This document shows positions 1 through 8,546 of a stretch of DNA of 64,000 nucleotides, one piece after another; the first letter of the stretch is position 1, and the number at the start of each line of letters is the position of its first letter. This DNA comes from Microbacterium stercoris. Lineage in GTDB: Bacteria; Actinomycetota; Actinomycetes; Actinomycetales; Microbacteriaceae. The position numbers were made by a program, and so were the translations under genes. Below the pieces are notes generated by a model. It worked only from the letters and a program-made list of their open reading frames with translations, was not told the origin of the DNA and did no database searches. The stretch spans positions 62,001-126,000 of the forward strand of contig NZ_JAGFOA010000002.1 of the NCBI RefSeq assembly GCF_017592545.1, in the 5' to 3' direction.

Positions 1-147
1 GCGAGCGCCAGCGAGTCGAGACGCCCAAGCCTGGGCGGGGGTTTGGGGCGTCTCGACTCGGTCGTTCCTCCCTCGCTCGACGAGCGGAAACCCCCTCGTT
101 CGTCGAGCGAGCGTCAGCGAGTCGAGACGCCCAAGCCTGCGCGCGAG
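1..147. repeat. Palindromic repeat copies (left edge of array)
   Basis: One copy, cut by the window edge, covers 1-86. Its left arm ends in CAGCGAGTCGAGACGCCC, a short G-rich centre follows, and its right arm runs from GGCGTCTCGACTCGGTCG to CTCGCTCGACGAG. A left-half copy follows at 95-147 and stops in the repeat centre exactly where the GIY-YIG gene's stop codon begins (148). The arms are inverted repeats of each other apart from the inner segment. The same family recurs at 521-1142, 5960-6360 and inside a gene at about 12096-12136. Confidence 0.85.
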
Positions 148-462
148 TCAGGATTCCGCCGCTTCCGCGCGCCGCTTGCGCTCGTTGACGCTCCAGTGCC
201 GCACGGCCTCGAGACCGCCCTCGATGAGCAGCTCACGTTTCCGGCGGCTCCAGCCCTGGATCTGCTTCTCCCAGTGGAACGCCTCCGCGATGCCGTCGAA
301 CTCCCAGAACCAGATGAGCTCGACCGGTCGGCGTCCCGCTCGGCGGGTGTACGCGGCGCCGAGCCCGTGATTGTGCTCCCAGACGCGGCCGTCGAGGTCG
401 CGCGTGCTGCCGCAGTAGGTGCTGCCGTCGGCGCAGCGCAGCAGATAGACGTAGCCAGCCAT
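148..462 (-). CDS. GIY-YIG nuclease family protein
   Basis: A 104-residue stand-alone GIY-YIG domain of the UvrC/YhbQ type. The two signature segments are YVY (4-6) and YCG (16-18). The conserved arginine of the first helix is near residue 26, and the metal-ligand glutamate is E65 in the HWEK motif. The family cleaves DNA with one Mg2+; for small members of this class the biological role is usually unknown. I chose the ATG at 462 because the domain begins directly after it; the open frame upstream is only translated repeat DNA. The gene is enclosed by palindromic repeats: its stop codon abuts a half repeat and the array resumes within about 60 bp of its start. A TTGTCCACA sequence lies at 502-510 in the leader. 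A functional link between nuclease and repeats is inference. Confidence 0.85.
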   Translation of the reverse strand: MAGYVYLLRCADGSTYCGSTRDLDGRVWEHNHGLGAAYTRRAGRRPVELIWFWEFDGIAEAFHWEKQIQGWSRRKRELLIEGGLEAVRHWSVNERKRRAEAAES

Positions 463-520
463 GCTCGGACCGTAGTGGAGCGCGCACGGTCTGAGCCGAA
501 GTTGTCCACAGGCGCGGTCG

Positions 521-1142
521 TCTCGAGTCGCCGATCCCCCCTTGTTCGTCGAGCGAGCGCCAGCGAGTCGAGACGCCCAAGCCTGGGCGGGGGTTCGGGG
601 CGTCTCGACTCGGTCGTTCCTCCCTCGCTCGACGAGCGGGTGGGTGGGGCGACTCAGTCGGTCGAGCACAGCCCCTTGTTCGTCGAGCGAGCGTCAGCGA
701 GTCGAGACGCCCAAGCCTGGGCGGGGGTTCGGGGCGTCTCGACTCGGTCGTTCCTCCCTCGCTCGACGAGCGGGTGGGTGGGGCGACTCGAGTCGGTCGA
801 GCACAGCCCCTTGTTCGTCGAGCGAGCGTCAGCGAGTCGAGACGCCCAAGCCTGGGCGGGGGTTTGGGCGTCTTGGCTCGGTCGTTCCTCCCTCGCTCGA
901 CGAGCGGGTGGGTGGGGCGTCTCGAGTCGGTCGAGCACAGCTCCTCGTTCGTCGAGCGAGCGCCAGCGAGTCGAGACGCCCAAGCCTGCGCGGGGGTTTG
1001 GGGCGTCTCGACTCGGTCGTTCCTCCCCCGCTCGACGAGCGGGGGGTTCGGGGCGTCTCGACTCGGTCGTTCCTCCCTCGCTCGACGAGCGGGTGGGTGG
1101 GGGCGTCTCGACTCGGTCGTTCCTTCCTCGCTCGACGGGCGA
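521..1142. repeat. Tandem array of palindromic repeats, about 134-bp period
   Basis: Four full copies start near 541, 675, 810 and 944, giving a period of 134-135 bp. Two right-half copies follow near 1050-1092 and 1101-1142. Each copy has a left arm (TTCGTCGAGCGAGCG then CAGCGAGTCGAGACGCC), a centre AAGCCTGGGCGGGGG and a right arm (GGCGTCTCGACTCGG, TCGTTCCTCCCTCGCTCGACGAG in two parts). Spacers resemble one another (CGACTCGAGTCGGTCGAGCAC). A similar spacer also precedes the first copy at 521, so the tandem homology reaches into the leader of the GIY-YIG gene. The long open frames here are repeat artefacts; no other gene is seen between 463 and 1203. Confidence 0.9.
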
Positions 1143-1203
1143 GGGGCGACGAGCGGGGGCGGGGCGGCGCTCGGCGCGGGGCGGGTTACCTAGACTCGAC
1201 CCC

Positions 1204-2271
1204 ATGAGCCAGCTTCCGCGCATCCGTCCCGAGATCGCCGCCCTGCCGCCGTACAAGCAGGGCCGGGCCGCCGATGCGAGCGGATTCAAGCTGTCGAGCA
1301 ACGAGAACCCCTTCGGCGTGCTGCCGGGCGTGCTCGAGGCCGCCGCGCGCGCCGACGCGTTCAACCGATACCCGGATGCGACGGCCGCCGAGCTGCGCGT
1401 CGCGCTCGGCGAGCGGTACGGCGTCGAGCCCGAGGCCGTGGTGATCGGCGCGGGCAGCGTCTCGCTGCTGCAGGCCTTCATCCAGGCCGCGGCGTCGGCG
1501 GGCGACGAGGTCGTCTACGCGTGGCGTTCGTTCGAGGCCTACCCGGGACTCGCCCTCATCGCCGGCGCGACGGGCGTGCAGGTGCCGAACCTGCCTGACG
1601 GCCGGCACGACCTCGCCGCGATGGCCGCCGCGGTGACGGGTCGCACGCGGGTTGTGCTGCTGTGCACCCCGAACAACCCGACCGGGCCGGTGATCACGTC
1701 CACCGAGTTCGCCGAGTTCGTCGCCGCGGTGCCGGATGACGTGCTGATCCTGCTCGACGAGGCGTACGCCGAGTTCGTGCGGGCCGACGGCGCCGTCGAC
1801 GGGCTCGGCGAGCGCGTGTACGAGACGCATCCCAACGTGGTCGTGCTGCGCACCTTCTCGAAGGCCTATGGCCTCGCGGCCCTGCGAGTGGGTTACGCCA
1901 TCGGCCACCCGCGCGTGCTCGACGCCGCGCGCAGCACCCTGACGCCGCTGTCGGTCACGGCCACCGCCGTGGCCGCCGCGCTCGCCTCGCTCGCCCAGCA
2001 GGACGAGCTCGACGCCCGCGTCGACGAGCTGGTCGCCCGTCGGGCGCAGATCGTCGACGGCCTGCGCGCCGCGGGCTGGGAGATCCCGGATGCCCAGGGC
2101 AACTTCGTCTGGCTGCCCGCTTCGGAGACCCTCGACTCCGGCACCATCGCCGCCGCCTACGACGCGCGGGGCATCATCGTGCGCCCGTTCCCCGAGGGCG
2201 TGCGGATCAGCGTGGGCGAGGCCGAGTCGGTCGCCCCCGTCATCGAGATCGCCGCGGCCCTGCGCGGCTGA
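1204..2271 (+). CDS. Histidinol-phosphate/aromatic aminotransferase family (Pat-like)
   Basis: A class I/II PLP aminotransferase of 355 residues. It has the substrate-entry motif LSSNENPFG near residue 30, CTPNNPTGP near 150, DEAYAEF near 180 and the PLP-lysine segment TFSKAYGLAALRVGY near 215. The single-gene setting and the ending match actinobacterial Pat (phenylalanine aminotransferase) annotated next to HisC, so the substrate may be aromatic 2-oxo acids rather than histidinol phosphate; sequence alone does not decide this. The ATG at 1204 follows a TAGACT box (1191-1196) with a 7-nt gap, the leaderless pattern of this genome. The frame stays open far upstream only because the repeat array has no stops. 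Confidence 0.85.
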   Translation: MSQLPRIRPEIAALPPYKQGRAADASGFKLSSNENPFGVLPGVLEAAARADAFNRYPDATAAELRVALGERYGVEPEAVVIGAGSVSLLQAFIQAAASAGDEVVYAWRSFEAYPGLALIAGATGVQVPNLPDGRHDLAAMAAAVTGRTRVVLLCTPNNPTGPVITSTEFAEFVAAVPDDVLILLDEAYAEFVRADGAVDGLGERVYETHPNVVVLRTFSKAYGLAALRVGYAIGHPRVLDAARSTLTPLSVTATAVAAALASLAQQDELDARVDELVARRAQIVDGLRAAGWEIPDAQGNFVWLPASETLDSGTIAAAYDARGIIVRPFPEGVRISVGEAESVAPVIEIAAALRG

Positions 2272-2348
2272 GCCGCGGGAAACCGCGCATCTCGACCCGC
2301 TTCGGGCACCCGACGGACGGGGGCGCAGATATCCCCCTCGGAATGCGA

Positions 2349-2367
2349 CTGTGGAGATCGTCCACAG
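2349..2367. promoter_or_regulatory. 19-bp dyad upstream of bkd operon
   Basis: Perfect inverted repeat CTGTGGA-N5-TCCACAG, 67 bp before the E1alpha start. A related half, GTTGTCCAGA, follows at 2381. It could be an operator for the dehydrogenase operon. No regulator gene is adjacent, and TCCACAG strings occur elsewhere in the window, so this is only a candidate. Confidence 0.35.
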
Positions 2368-2433
2368 GATCCGGACATCCGTTGTCCAGAGTCTTCCGCC
2401 CGAGGGGTGCATGCCCGCGGATAGCGTGGACTG

Positions 2434-3564
2434 GTGACCTCGGAATCTGAGATCGACCCGACCGTTCGGATCCTGAACGCGGATGGCGCCATCGCGCCGT
2501 CCGAGACTGCCGAGCGCTACCTGCCGCTCGTCGACGCGCTCACGGAATCCGACCTCGAGCAGTTCTACCGCGACATGGTCTCGGTGCGCGCGTTCGACCG
2601 CCAGGCCACGCTGCTGCAGCGCCAGGGCCAGCTCGCCCTGTGGCCGCCGTCGCAGGGCCAGGAGGCCGCGCAGGTCGGATCCGCCCGCGCGGCTCGCGCG
2701 CAGGACCACCTCTTCCCGTCGTACCGGGAGCACGTGGTGTGCACGATCCGCGGCGTCGATCCGGTCGACATCATCAAGCTCATGCGCGGCGTGAGCCATG
2801 GCGGCTGGGATCCGACCGATCCTGCGCACGGCAACACCCACATCTACACGCTGGTGCTCGGATCGCAGACGCTGCATGCCACGGGCTTCGCGATGGGCCT
2901 CGCATTCGACGGCCGCAGCGGCACCGGTGACGCCGACACCGACGAGGCCGTCATCGTCTACTACGGCGACGGCGCCTCCAGCCAGGGCGACGTGCACGAG
3001 GCGATGGTGTTCGCCGCGAGCTACCAGACCCCGCAGGTGTTCTTCCTGCAGAACAACCACTGGGCGATCTCGGTGCCCGTCACGACGCAGTCGCGCGTGC
3101 CCCTCGCCGACCGCGCGCGCGGCTACGGCATGGAGTCGATCCGCGTCGACGGCAACGACGTGCTCGCCAGCTACGCCGTCTCCAAGCTCGCGCTCGACGA
3201 GGCCCGCTCGGGACTCGGCCCTCGCGCGATCGAGGCGGTGACGTACCGGATGGGCGCGCACACCACGTCGGACGACCCGACGAAGTACCGCACGAGCGAC
3301 GAGGAGCAGTCGTGGGTGTCCCGCGACCCGATCGCCCGCATGCGCGCCTATCTGCTGGGCCGCGGCGCATCCGACGCGTTCTTCGCCGACGTCGACGCGG
3401 AGGCCGCCGCGCTCGCCGCCGATGTGCGCACCCGCACGCTCGAGCTGCCGGTGCCCACGCGCGACGACATGTTCGCCCACGTCTACTCCGAGCCGCACCC
3501 GCTGATGGACGAGCAGAGGCAGTGGCTCGCCGACTACGAGGCGTCGTTCGGAGAGGAGGTCTGA
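2434..3564 (+). CDS. bkdA: Branched-chain 2-oxo acid dehydrogenase E1 alpha
   Basis: A 376-residue E1 alpha subunit, thiamine-diphosphate dependent. The TPP/Mg signature runs from GDGASSQGD (178-186) to NN (207-208). Residues 95-140 hold the HGN-type segment found before the active site. It decarboxylates a 2-oxo acid and acylates the E2 lipoyl group together with E1 beta. The two-gene E1 (alpha plus beta) and the E2 sequence fit the branched-chain complex of actinobacteria better than pyruvate dehydrogenase, which here normally uses a single-chain AceE. The GTG start at 2434 lies 6 nt after TAGCGT, the leaderless pattern. It is the first gene of a three-gene operon; no E3 gene is in the window. 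Confidence 0.88.
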   Translation: MTSESEIDPTVRILNADGAIAPSETAERYLPLVDALTESDLEQFYRDMVSVRAFDRQATLLQRQGQLALWPPSQGQEAAQVGSARAARAQDHLFPSYREHVVCTIRGVDPVDIIKLMRGVSHGGWDPTDPAHGNTHIYTLVLGSQTLHATGFAMGLAFDGRSGTGDADTDEAVIVYYGDGASSQGDVHEAMVFAASYQTPQVFFLQNNHWAISVPVTTQSRVPLADRARGYGMESIRVDGNDVLASYAVSKLALDEARSGLGPRAIEAVTYRMGAHTTSDDPTKYRTSDEEQSWVSRDPIARMRAYLLGRGASDAFFADVDAEAAALAADVRTRTLELPVPTRDDMFAHVYSEPHPLMDEQRQWLADYEASFGEEV

Positions 3565-3565
3565 G

Positions 3566-4561
3566 ATGACCGACACGCAGACTCAGATTCAGACGATGAG
3601 CTTCGGCAAGGCGCTCAACGCCGGCCTGCGCAAGGCCATGCAGGACAGCGACCGCGTGCTGCTCATGGGTGAGGACATCGGACGCCTCGGCGGCGTCTTC
3701 CGGGTGACGGAGGGGCTGCAGGCCGAGTTCGGCGAGCGCCGTGTGCTCGACACCCCGCTCGCGGAGTCGGGCATCGTCGGCACCGCGATCGGCCTGGCGA
3801 TGAGCGGCTTCCGCCCCGTGGTCGAGATCCAGTTCGACGGCTTCGTGTTCCCCGCCTTCGACCAGATCACGACCCAGCTCGCCAAGCTCACCAACCGCCA
3901 CGAGGGTGTGCTCTCGCTGCCCGTGGTGATCCGCATCCCCTACGGCGGCCACATCGGCGCCGTCGAGCACCACCAGGAGAGCCCCGAGGCGTACTTCACG
4001 CACACCCCGGGCCTGCGGGTGGTCAGCCCGTCCACGCCGAACGACGCGTACTGGATGATCCAGGATGCGATCGCCTCGAACGATCCGGTCATCTTCATGG
4101 AGCCGAAGTCGCGCTACTGGCCCAAGGGCGAGGTCGACACGTCGGCGCGGGCGCTGCCCCTGCACGCCTCGCGCGTGGTGCGCCGCGGCACGGATGTGAC
4201 GCTCATCGGGCACGGCGCGATGGTGACGACGCTGCTGCAGGCCGCCGCGCTCGCCGAGGCCGAGGGCACCAGCTGCGAGGTGGTCGACCTGCGCTCGCTG
4301 TCGCCGGTCGACTACGGCCCCGTGCTCGAGTCGGTGCGGTCGACGGGCCGTGCAGTGGTCGCGCAGGAGGCTCCGCAGCACACCAGCCTCGGATCCGAGA
4401 TCGCCGCGACGATCGCCGAGCGCGCGTTCTACTCCCTCGAGGCGCCGGTGCTGCGGGTGTCGGGCTTCGATGTGCCCTTCCCCGCCGCCAAGCTCGAGGG
4501 CTCCTACCTGCCCGACGCCGACCGCGTGCTCGAGGCCGTCGACCGCGCGCTCGCGTACTGA
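3566..4561 (+). CDS. bkdB: Branched-chain 2-oxo acid dehydrogenase E1 beta
   Basis: A 331-residue transketolase-type E1 beta. GEDIG (about 31) and the TPP-site segment [15 protein letters not shown] (about 64-78) are present, followed by [15 protein letters not shown] and the C-terminal transketolase fold with GHGAMV and [13 protein letters not shown]. It pairs with the product of the upstream gene. One base separates it from the E1 alpha stop, and GAGAGGAGG sits just before as ribosome-binding site, so translation is probably coupled. Confidence 0.9.
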   Translation: MTDTQTQIQTMSFGKALNAGLRKAMQDSDRVLLMGEDIGRLGGVFRVTEGLQAEFGERRVLDTPLAESGIVGTAIGLAMSGFRPVVEIQFDGFVFPAFDQITTQLAKLTNRHEGVLSLPVVIRIPYGGHIGAVEHHQESPEAYFTHTPGLRVVSPSTPNDAYWMIQDAIASNDPVIFMEPKSRYWPKGEVDTSARALPLHASRVVRRGTDVTLIGHGAMVTTLLQAAALAEAEGTSCEVVDLRSLSPVDYGPVLESVRSTGRAVVAQEAPQHTSLGSEIAATIAERAFYSLEAPVLRVSGFDVPFPAAKLEGSYLPDADRVLEAVDRALAY

Positions 4562-4599
4562 CCGCCCATCGCACGACACCGATAAGACAGGATCGGACC

Positions 4600-5943
4600 A
4601 TGCAGACCTTCCACCTCCCGGACGTCGGCGAGGGCCTCACCGAGGCCGAGCTCGTCACCTGGCACGTCAAGCCGGGCGACCAGGTCGCCATCGACGACGT
4701 GATCGCCGAGATCGAGACCGCAAAGTCGCTGGTGGAGCTGCCGTCGCCGTTCGCCGGCACGGTGGGCGAGCTCCTCGTGCAGGAGGGCGACACGGTCGAC
4801 GTGGGCGCCCCGATCATCACCGTGGCCCCCGCCTCGGCCGCCGCGCCCGAGTCGCACGAGCCCACCGGCCACGGGCAGCCCTCTGCGGTCGCCGCGACGC
4901 CCGCCGACGGCGAGGGATCCGGATCCGTCCTCGTCGGATACGGATCCGGCAGCGAGGCGAAGACGCGCCGCCGCAAGAAGCCCGCCGAGGCGCCGGTCGC
5001 CTCGTCGGTGGGCGTGATCGCGAAGCCCCCGATCCGCAAGCTCGCGCGCGACCTCGGCGTCGCGCTCGCGGACGTACGCGGCACCGGCCCCGCCGGGGAG
5101 GTCACCCGCGACGACGTGCTCGGTCACGCGCAACAGGCCAGCGTGTTCCGCAACATCAGCACCCCCGAGCGTCCGGCGGTGCGCGACGAGGAGATCCCCG
5201 TCGCCGCGCCGAGCGCGCCCACGGCCGCCGTGGACGCGCGCGTCGAGGAGATCCCGGTCAAGGGCGTGCGCAAGGCCACCGCGACCGCGATGACCGGTTC
5301 GGCGCACACCGCGCCGCACGTCTCGGTGTGGACCGACGTCGACGCCACGCGCACGATGGAGCTCGTCAAGCGCCTCAAGGCCTCGCCCGACTTCGCGGAC
5401 ATCAAGGTCTCGCCGCTGCTCATCGTGGCCCGTGCCGTGCTGTGGGCCGCGCGCCGCACCCCGATGATCAACTCGGCGTGGGTCGACGGTGAGGGCGGCG
5501 TCGGCGCGAAGATCCACGTGCGCAACTACGTCAACCTCGGCATCGCCGCGGCCACGCCGCGCGGACTGCTCGTGCCGAACATCAAGGACGCCCAGGATCT
5601 GTCGATGCGCGAACTGGCGCGCGCCCTCGAGCGCCTCACGGTCACCGCGCGGGAGGGCAAGACCACCCCGGCCGACCAGCAGGGCGGAACGATCACGATC
5701 ACCAACATCGGCGTCTTCGGCATGGATGCCGGCACTCCGATCATCAACCCCGGCGAGTCGGCGATCGTCGCCATGGGCGCGATCCGCCAGAAGCCGTGGG
5801 TCGTCGACGGAGAGGTGCGCCCCCGCTGGGTCACCACGGTCTCCGGATCGTTCGACCACCGCGTGATCGACGGCGACGGCATCAGCCGCTTCCTCGCCGA
5901 CGTGGCCTCGATCCTGGAAGAGCCCGCGCTGCTGCTCGACTGA
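4600..5943 (+). CDS. bkdC: Dihydrolipoamide acyltransferase (E2) of the 2-oxo acid complex
   Basis: A 447-residue E2 with one N-terminal lipoyl domain (about 1-76; lipoyl lysine K42 in ETAKSLVEL). An acidic linker follows, then a peripheral E3/E1-binding domain (about 146-181: [28 protein letters not shown]) and a C-terminal catalytic acyltransferase domain ending in [10 protein letters not shown], with the catalytic His near 420. It transfers the acyl group from lipoamide to CoA and forms the core of the complex. The linker is rich in repeated GSGS. The start follows AGACAGGATC by a normal distance. Downstream DNA to 6414 holds palindromic repeats, not genes. Confidence 0.9.
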   Translation: MQTFHLPDVGEGLTEAELVTWHVKPGDQVAIDDVIAEIETAKSLVELPSPFAGTVGELLVQEGDTVDVGAPIITVAPASAAAPESHEPTGHGQPSAVAATPADGEGSGSVLVGYGSGSEAKTRRRKKPAEAPVASSVGVIAKPPIRKLARDLGVALADVRGTGPAGEVTRDDVLGHAQQASVFRNISTPERPAVRDEEIPVAAPSAPTAAVDARVEEIPVKGVRKATATAMTGSAHTAPHVSVWTDVDATRTMELVKRLKASPDFADIKVSPLLIVARAVLWAARRTPMINSAWVDGEGGVGAKIHVRNYVNLGIAAATPRGLLVPNIKDAQDLSMRELARALERLTVTAREGKTTPADQQGGTITITNIGVFGMDAGTPIINPGESAIVAMGAIRQKPWVVDGEVRPRWVTTVSGSFDHRVIDGDGISRFLADVASILEEPALLLD

Positions 5944-5959
5944 CCCGTTCCTCGCCCAC

Positions 5960-6360
5960 CCGTTCGTCGAGCGAGGGAGGAACGACCGAGTCGAGACGCC
6001 CAGACCTGGGCGCGGGCTTGGGCGTCTCGACTCGCTGGCGCTCGCTCGACGAACGAGGGGCGGGTGGGCGATCTGTCCCGCGACCTCACCCATCCGCTCG
6101 TCGAGCGAGGGAGGAACGACCGAGTCGAGGCGCCCAGACCTGCGCGCGCGCTGGGGCGTCTCGACTCGCTGCGCTCGCTCGACGAACGAGGGGGTGGGCG
6201 CGATGAACGAGGGGGTGGGCGATCCGTGCCGCCCATCCAACTCCACCCCCTCCACCCACCCGTTCGTCGAGCGAGGGAGGAACGACCGAGTCGAGACGCC
6301 CAGACCTTCGCGCGGGCTTTGGGCGTCTCGACTCGCTGCGCTCGCTCGACGAACGAGGGG
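5960..6360. repeat. Three palindromic repeat copies, opposite orientation
   Basis: Copies at about 5960-6060, 6096-6192 and 6260-6360, plus a short GATGAACGAGGGGG fragment near 6201. The left arm is CGTTCGTCGAGCGAGGGAGG continuing to CGAGTCGAGACGCCC, the centre is AGACCTGGGCGCGGGC, and the right arm is GGGCGTCTCGACTCGC to CTCGCTCGACGAACGAG. This is the same family as at 1-1142 but reversed: the GGAGGAACGACC arm is now on the left. It fills the 471 bp between the E2 gene and znuA. Apart from the zinc box and promoter at its right end I see nothing else there. Confidence 0.88.
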
Positions 6361-6381
6361 AGGCGCGGCGTAGGGCTTAGC

Positions 6382-6398
6382 GATAACGATTCTCATTT
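6382..6398. promoter_or_regulatory. Zur box of znuA
   Basis: GATAACGATTCTCATTT. Its reverse complement shares TGAGAAYCGTTATC with the box at 8509-8525 before znuC. It lies just upstream of TAGAGT (6403-6408), the probable -10 of znuA, so a bound repressor would block transcription. The assignment to Zur rests on the two matching sites in front of zinc-uptake genes and the zur gene in the same locus. Confidence 0.75.
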
Positions 6399-6414
6399 GC
6401 GCTAGAGTGGGAGT

Positions 6415-7398
6415 ATGAGCTTCCCCCGCGTGCTTCCCGTCGCCCTCCTCGCCGTCTCCACCGTCGCCCTCGCGGGCTGCTCCGGTGCCGCCGAGGGAGC
6501 CGGTGACGGGGGCGGGGCGACGATCGTGGCGTCGACCAACGTGTACGCGCAGATCGCGCAGGAGCTCGTGGGCGACGGCGTCGAGGTGGCGTCGGTGATC
6601 GACACGGCCGCGCAGGATCCGCACGCGTACGAGGCGAGCGCCCGCGATCGCCTGCTCGTGCAGGATGCGAAGCTGGTGATCCAGAACGGCGGCGGCTATG
6701 ACGGCTTCATGGAAGAGCTCGTCGCCGATGACACCCCCGTGATCACGGCCGTCGAGTTCTCGCATGACTTCCCGGGCGCCGAGGGGCACGAGGCCGACCA
6801 CGCCGACGAGCACACGGACGACGAGCACGCGGACGAGGCGGGGCACGAGGGCCACGACCACATCGAGGGCTTCAATGAGCACGTCTGGTACGACGTGCAC
6901 ACGATGATCCACGTGGTGGAGGGCATCGCCGAGGAGATCGGCCACGAGCTGCCCGACCTCGTCGACGCGACCGAGCTCGCCGACAACCGCGACGCGCTGG
7001 TGGCCGAGCTGGAGGGGCTCGAGGGTCGCCTCGACGCGCTGCACGCCGCGCACGAGGGGGAGGGCGTCTTCCTTACCGAGCCGATCGGCGGCTACCTCGC
7101 CGCGTCTGCGGGCCTCGACGATGTGACGCCTGAGGGCTTCGCCGAGTCGGTGGAGGAGGGGCAGGATGTGCCGCCCGCCACTCTTCTGGATGCGACGCGC
7201 GTGATCGAGGCGGGCGACGCCGCGGTGATCCTGACCAACGCCCAGACGGGCGGGGCCGAGACCGAGCGCGTCATCGGCACCGCCGAGGAGGCGGATGTGC
7301 CCGTCGTCGAGCTCAGCGAGCTGCTGCAGGGCGACGAGACGTACGTCGAGTGGATGGCCGACAACGTGACCGCTCTCGAGGGTGCGCTCGCCGGCTGA
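6415..7398 (+). CDS. znuA: Zinc ABC transporter substrate-binding lipoprotein
   Basis: A 327-residue cluster A-I metal-binding protein. It has a lipoprotein signal peptide with lipobox ALAGC (Cys22) and the fold start STNVYAQIAQELVGD. Metal ligands are expected at H in DPHAYE (near 67) and H in EHVWYD (near 155). Between them lies a His/Asp/Glu-rich loop (about 120-150) typical of ZnuA, and the C-terminal half has TEPIGGYLA. It delivers Zn2+ to ZnuBC at the membrane. The ATG sits 6 nt after TAGAGT, so the mRNA is probably leaderless. It is separated from znuCB by a gene on the other strand but shares the Zur box. Confidence 0.9.
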   Translation: MSFPRVLPVALLAVSTVALAGCSGAAEGAGDGGGATIVASTNVYAQIAQELVGDGVEVASVIDTAAQDPHAYEASARDRLLVQDAKLVIQNGGGYDGFMEELVADDTPVITAVEFSHDFPGAEGHEADHADEHTDDEHADEAGHEGHDHIEGFNEHVWYDVHTMIHVVEGIAEEIGHELPDLVDATELADNRDALVAELEGLEGRLDALHAAHEGEGVFLTEPIGGYLAASAGLDDVTPEGFAESVEEGQDVPPATLLDATRVIEAGDAAVILTNAQTGGAETERVIGTAEEADVPVVELSELLQGDETYVEWMADNVTALEGALAG

Positions 7399-7406
7399 TC
7401 CGGAAC

Positions 7407-8441
7407 CTACGCCGCGGGGGCGTGGCCCCGCCGCCGCACCGCGGCCGAGGCGAGGGCGATGAGCGTCCCGGCGGTGACGCCGATCACCGTCTCGACGGCT
7501 CGGTCGCGCAGGAGCACCTCCGCCGGCGTGGATGACGCGAGCTCGACCATCAGCAGCGCCAGCGGAGTGACGAAGATCATCGCGATGCCGTAGTTACGAC
7601 CGATGAACATCTCGGCGCCGGCCTGCAGCACGACCGCCACCGCGATGACGGCCAGCGGCGGCATATGCAGGGCGAGGATGCCGGCGGCCACAACCACGCC
7701 GACGAGGGTTCCCGCCAGGCGCTGGAGGCCGCGGATGAGGCGCGCCGAGACGTGCGCGCCGCTGACCGCGGCGACGGCGCCCACGGTCGCCCAGTACCAG
7801 TGCGACCCCAGCACGAGTCCGGCCGCGCCGGCGAGAGAGGCGGCCACGCCGACCGTGATCGCCATCTCGCCCGCGAGCATCCCGACACGCAGCGGTCGCC
7901 TGCCCGTGGCGGCCGGCGGGAGGCCGCGCGCGGAGGCGGCCGCGAACACGGTGGTGACCACGAGCGCGAACAGTGCGCTCGCGCCGCCCACGATGACGAT
8001 GTCGGCGAACGAGCCGCCCGATGCCGGGATGCTCGCGGTGGTGCCGGCGGCGAACACCACGAACAGCGGCCCGGGCGGATGCCATTGCATCGTGTACGCG
8101 AGCAGCGTGACGAGCGAGGCGAGCGCCGCCACCGCGAACACCGACACGAGGGCCGGGGCGCCGAGCACGGACAGGCCCGTGCCGGCGAGCATGGCGGCGA
8201 TCAGCACGCCGCCCGCGGCCGCCTGCATCCGCAGGCGATCGCCGAACGGATCCTTGCGGCCGTACAGCGCCGCGAACGCGCCGAAGCTCGCGTACATGCC
8301 GAGGTCGAGCCGGCCCACGGCCCACAGCACCAGCAGCGGCACCGCCACGCTGATCGCCGCCCGCAGCGCGACTCGATGATCGCCGCTGTGGGGAGCGACG
8401 CGCAGGACTCCGGTCCACAGTCGTCCTCGAGATTCCGCCAC
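7407..8441 (-). CDS. FUSC-family (aromatic acid exporter-like) membrane protein
   Basis: A 344-residue integral membrane protein. Two sets of hydrophobic helices (about 22-165 and 195-335) carry the FUSC-like pattern seen in fusaric acid/aromatic acid exporters, e.g. MYASFGAFAALYGRKDP and YWATVGAVAAVSG. The substrate is unknown. The GTG start at 8441 lies 6 nt downstream of TACGCT (8453-8448 on the minus strand), a leaderless arrangement. It sits between znuA and znuC on the opposite strand, tail to tail with znuA, and its promoter diverges from that of znuC; whether Zur affects it cannot be told. Confidence 0.75.
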   Translation of the reverse strand: MAESRGRLWTGVLRVAPHSGDHRVALRAAISVAVPLLVLWAVGRLDLGMYASFGAFAALYGRKDPFGDRLRMQAAAGGVLIAAMLAGTGLSVLGAPALVSVFAVAALASLVTLLAYTMQWHPPGPLFVVFAAGTTASIPASGGSFADIVIVGGASALFALVVTTVFAAASARGLPPAATGRRPLRVGMLAGEMAITVGVAASLAGAAGLVLGSHWYWATVGAVAAVSGAHVSARLIRGLQRLAGTLVGVVVAAGILALHMPPLAVIAVAVVLQAGAEMFIGRNYGIAMIFVTPLALLMVELASSTPAEVLLRDRAVETVIGVTAGTLIALASAAVRRRGHAPAA

Positions 8442-8508
8442 GTTTCCAGCGTAGGAGAGACGTCCTGGACGGCGGCCGCGTCCCATCGGGACGATGCTCC
8501 GCCCCTGT

Positions 8509-8525
8509 CTGAGAACCGTTATCAG
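8509..8525. promoter_or_regulatory. Zur box of znuCB-zur operon
   Basis: CTGAGAACCGTTATCAG, a near-perfect palindrome that matches the znuA box in 13 of 14 core positions. It lies 9 bp before TAGAAT (8535-8540), the likely -10 of znuC. The zur gene is in this operon, so autoregulation is expected. Confidence 0.78.
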
Positions 8526-8546
8526 TACCGTCCGTAGAATGGATGC

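Noticed and set aside
502..510. TTGTCCACA, an actinobacterial DnaA box, as sign of a replication origin
   Set aside because: A single box without a cluster, AT-rich region or dnaA/dnaN genes.
521..1142. CRISPR array
   Set aside because: The repeats are about 100-bp palindromes with near-identical spacers, no cas genes are present, and copies occur singly elsewhere.
43..1203. Long open frames through the repeat array, including an N-terminal extension of the aminotransferase to more than 700 residues
   Set aside because: The extra residues are translated palindromic repeats (SVVPPSLDER-type units), found in several frames; the aminotransferase fold starts at 1204, where a promoter box also sits.
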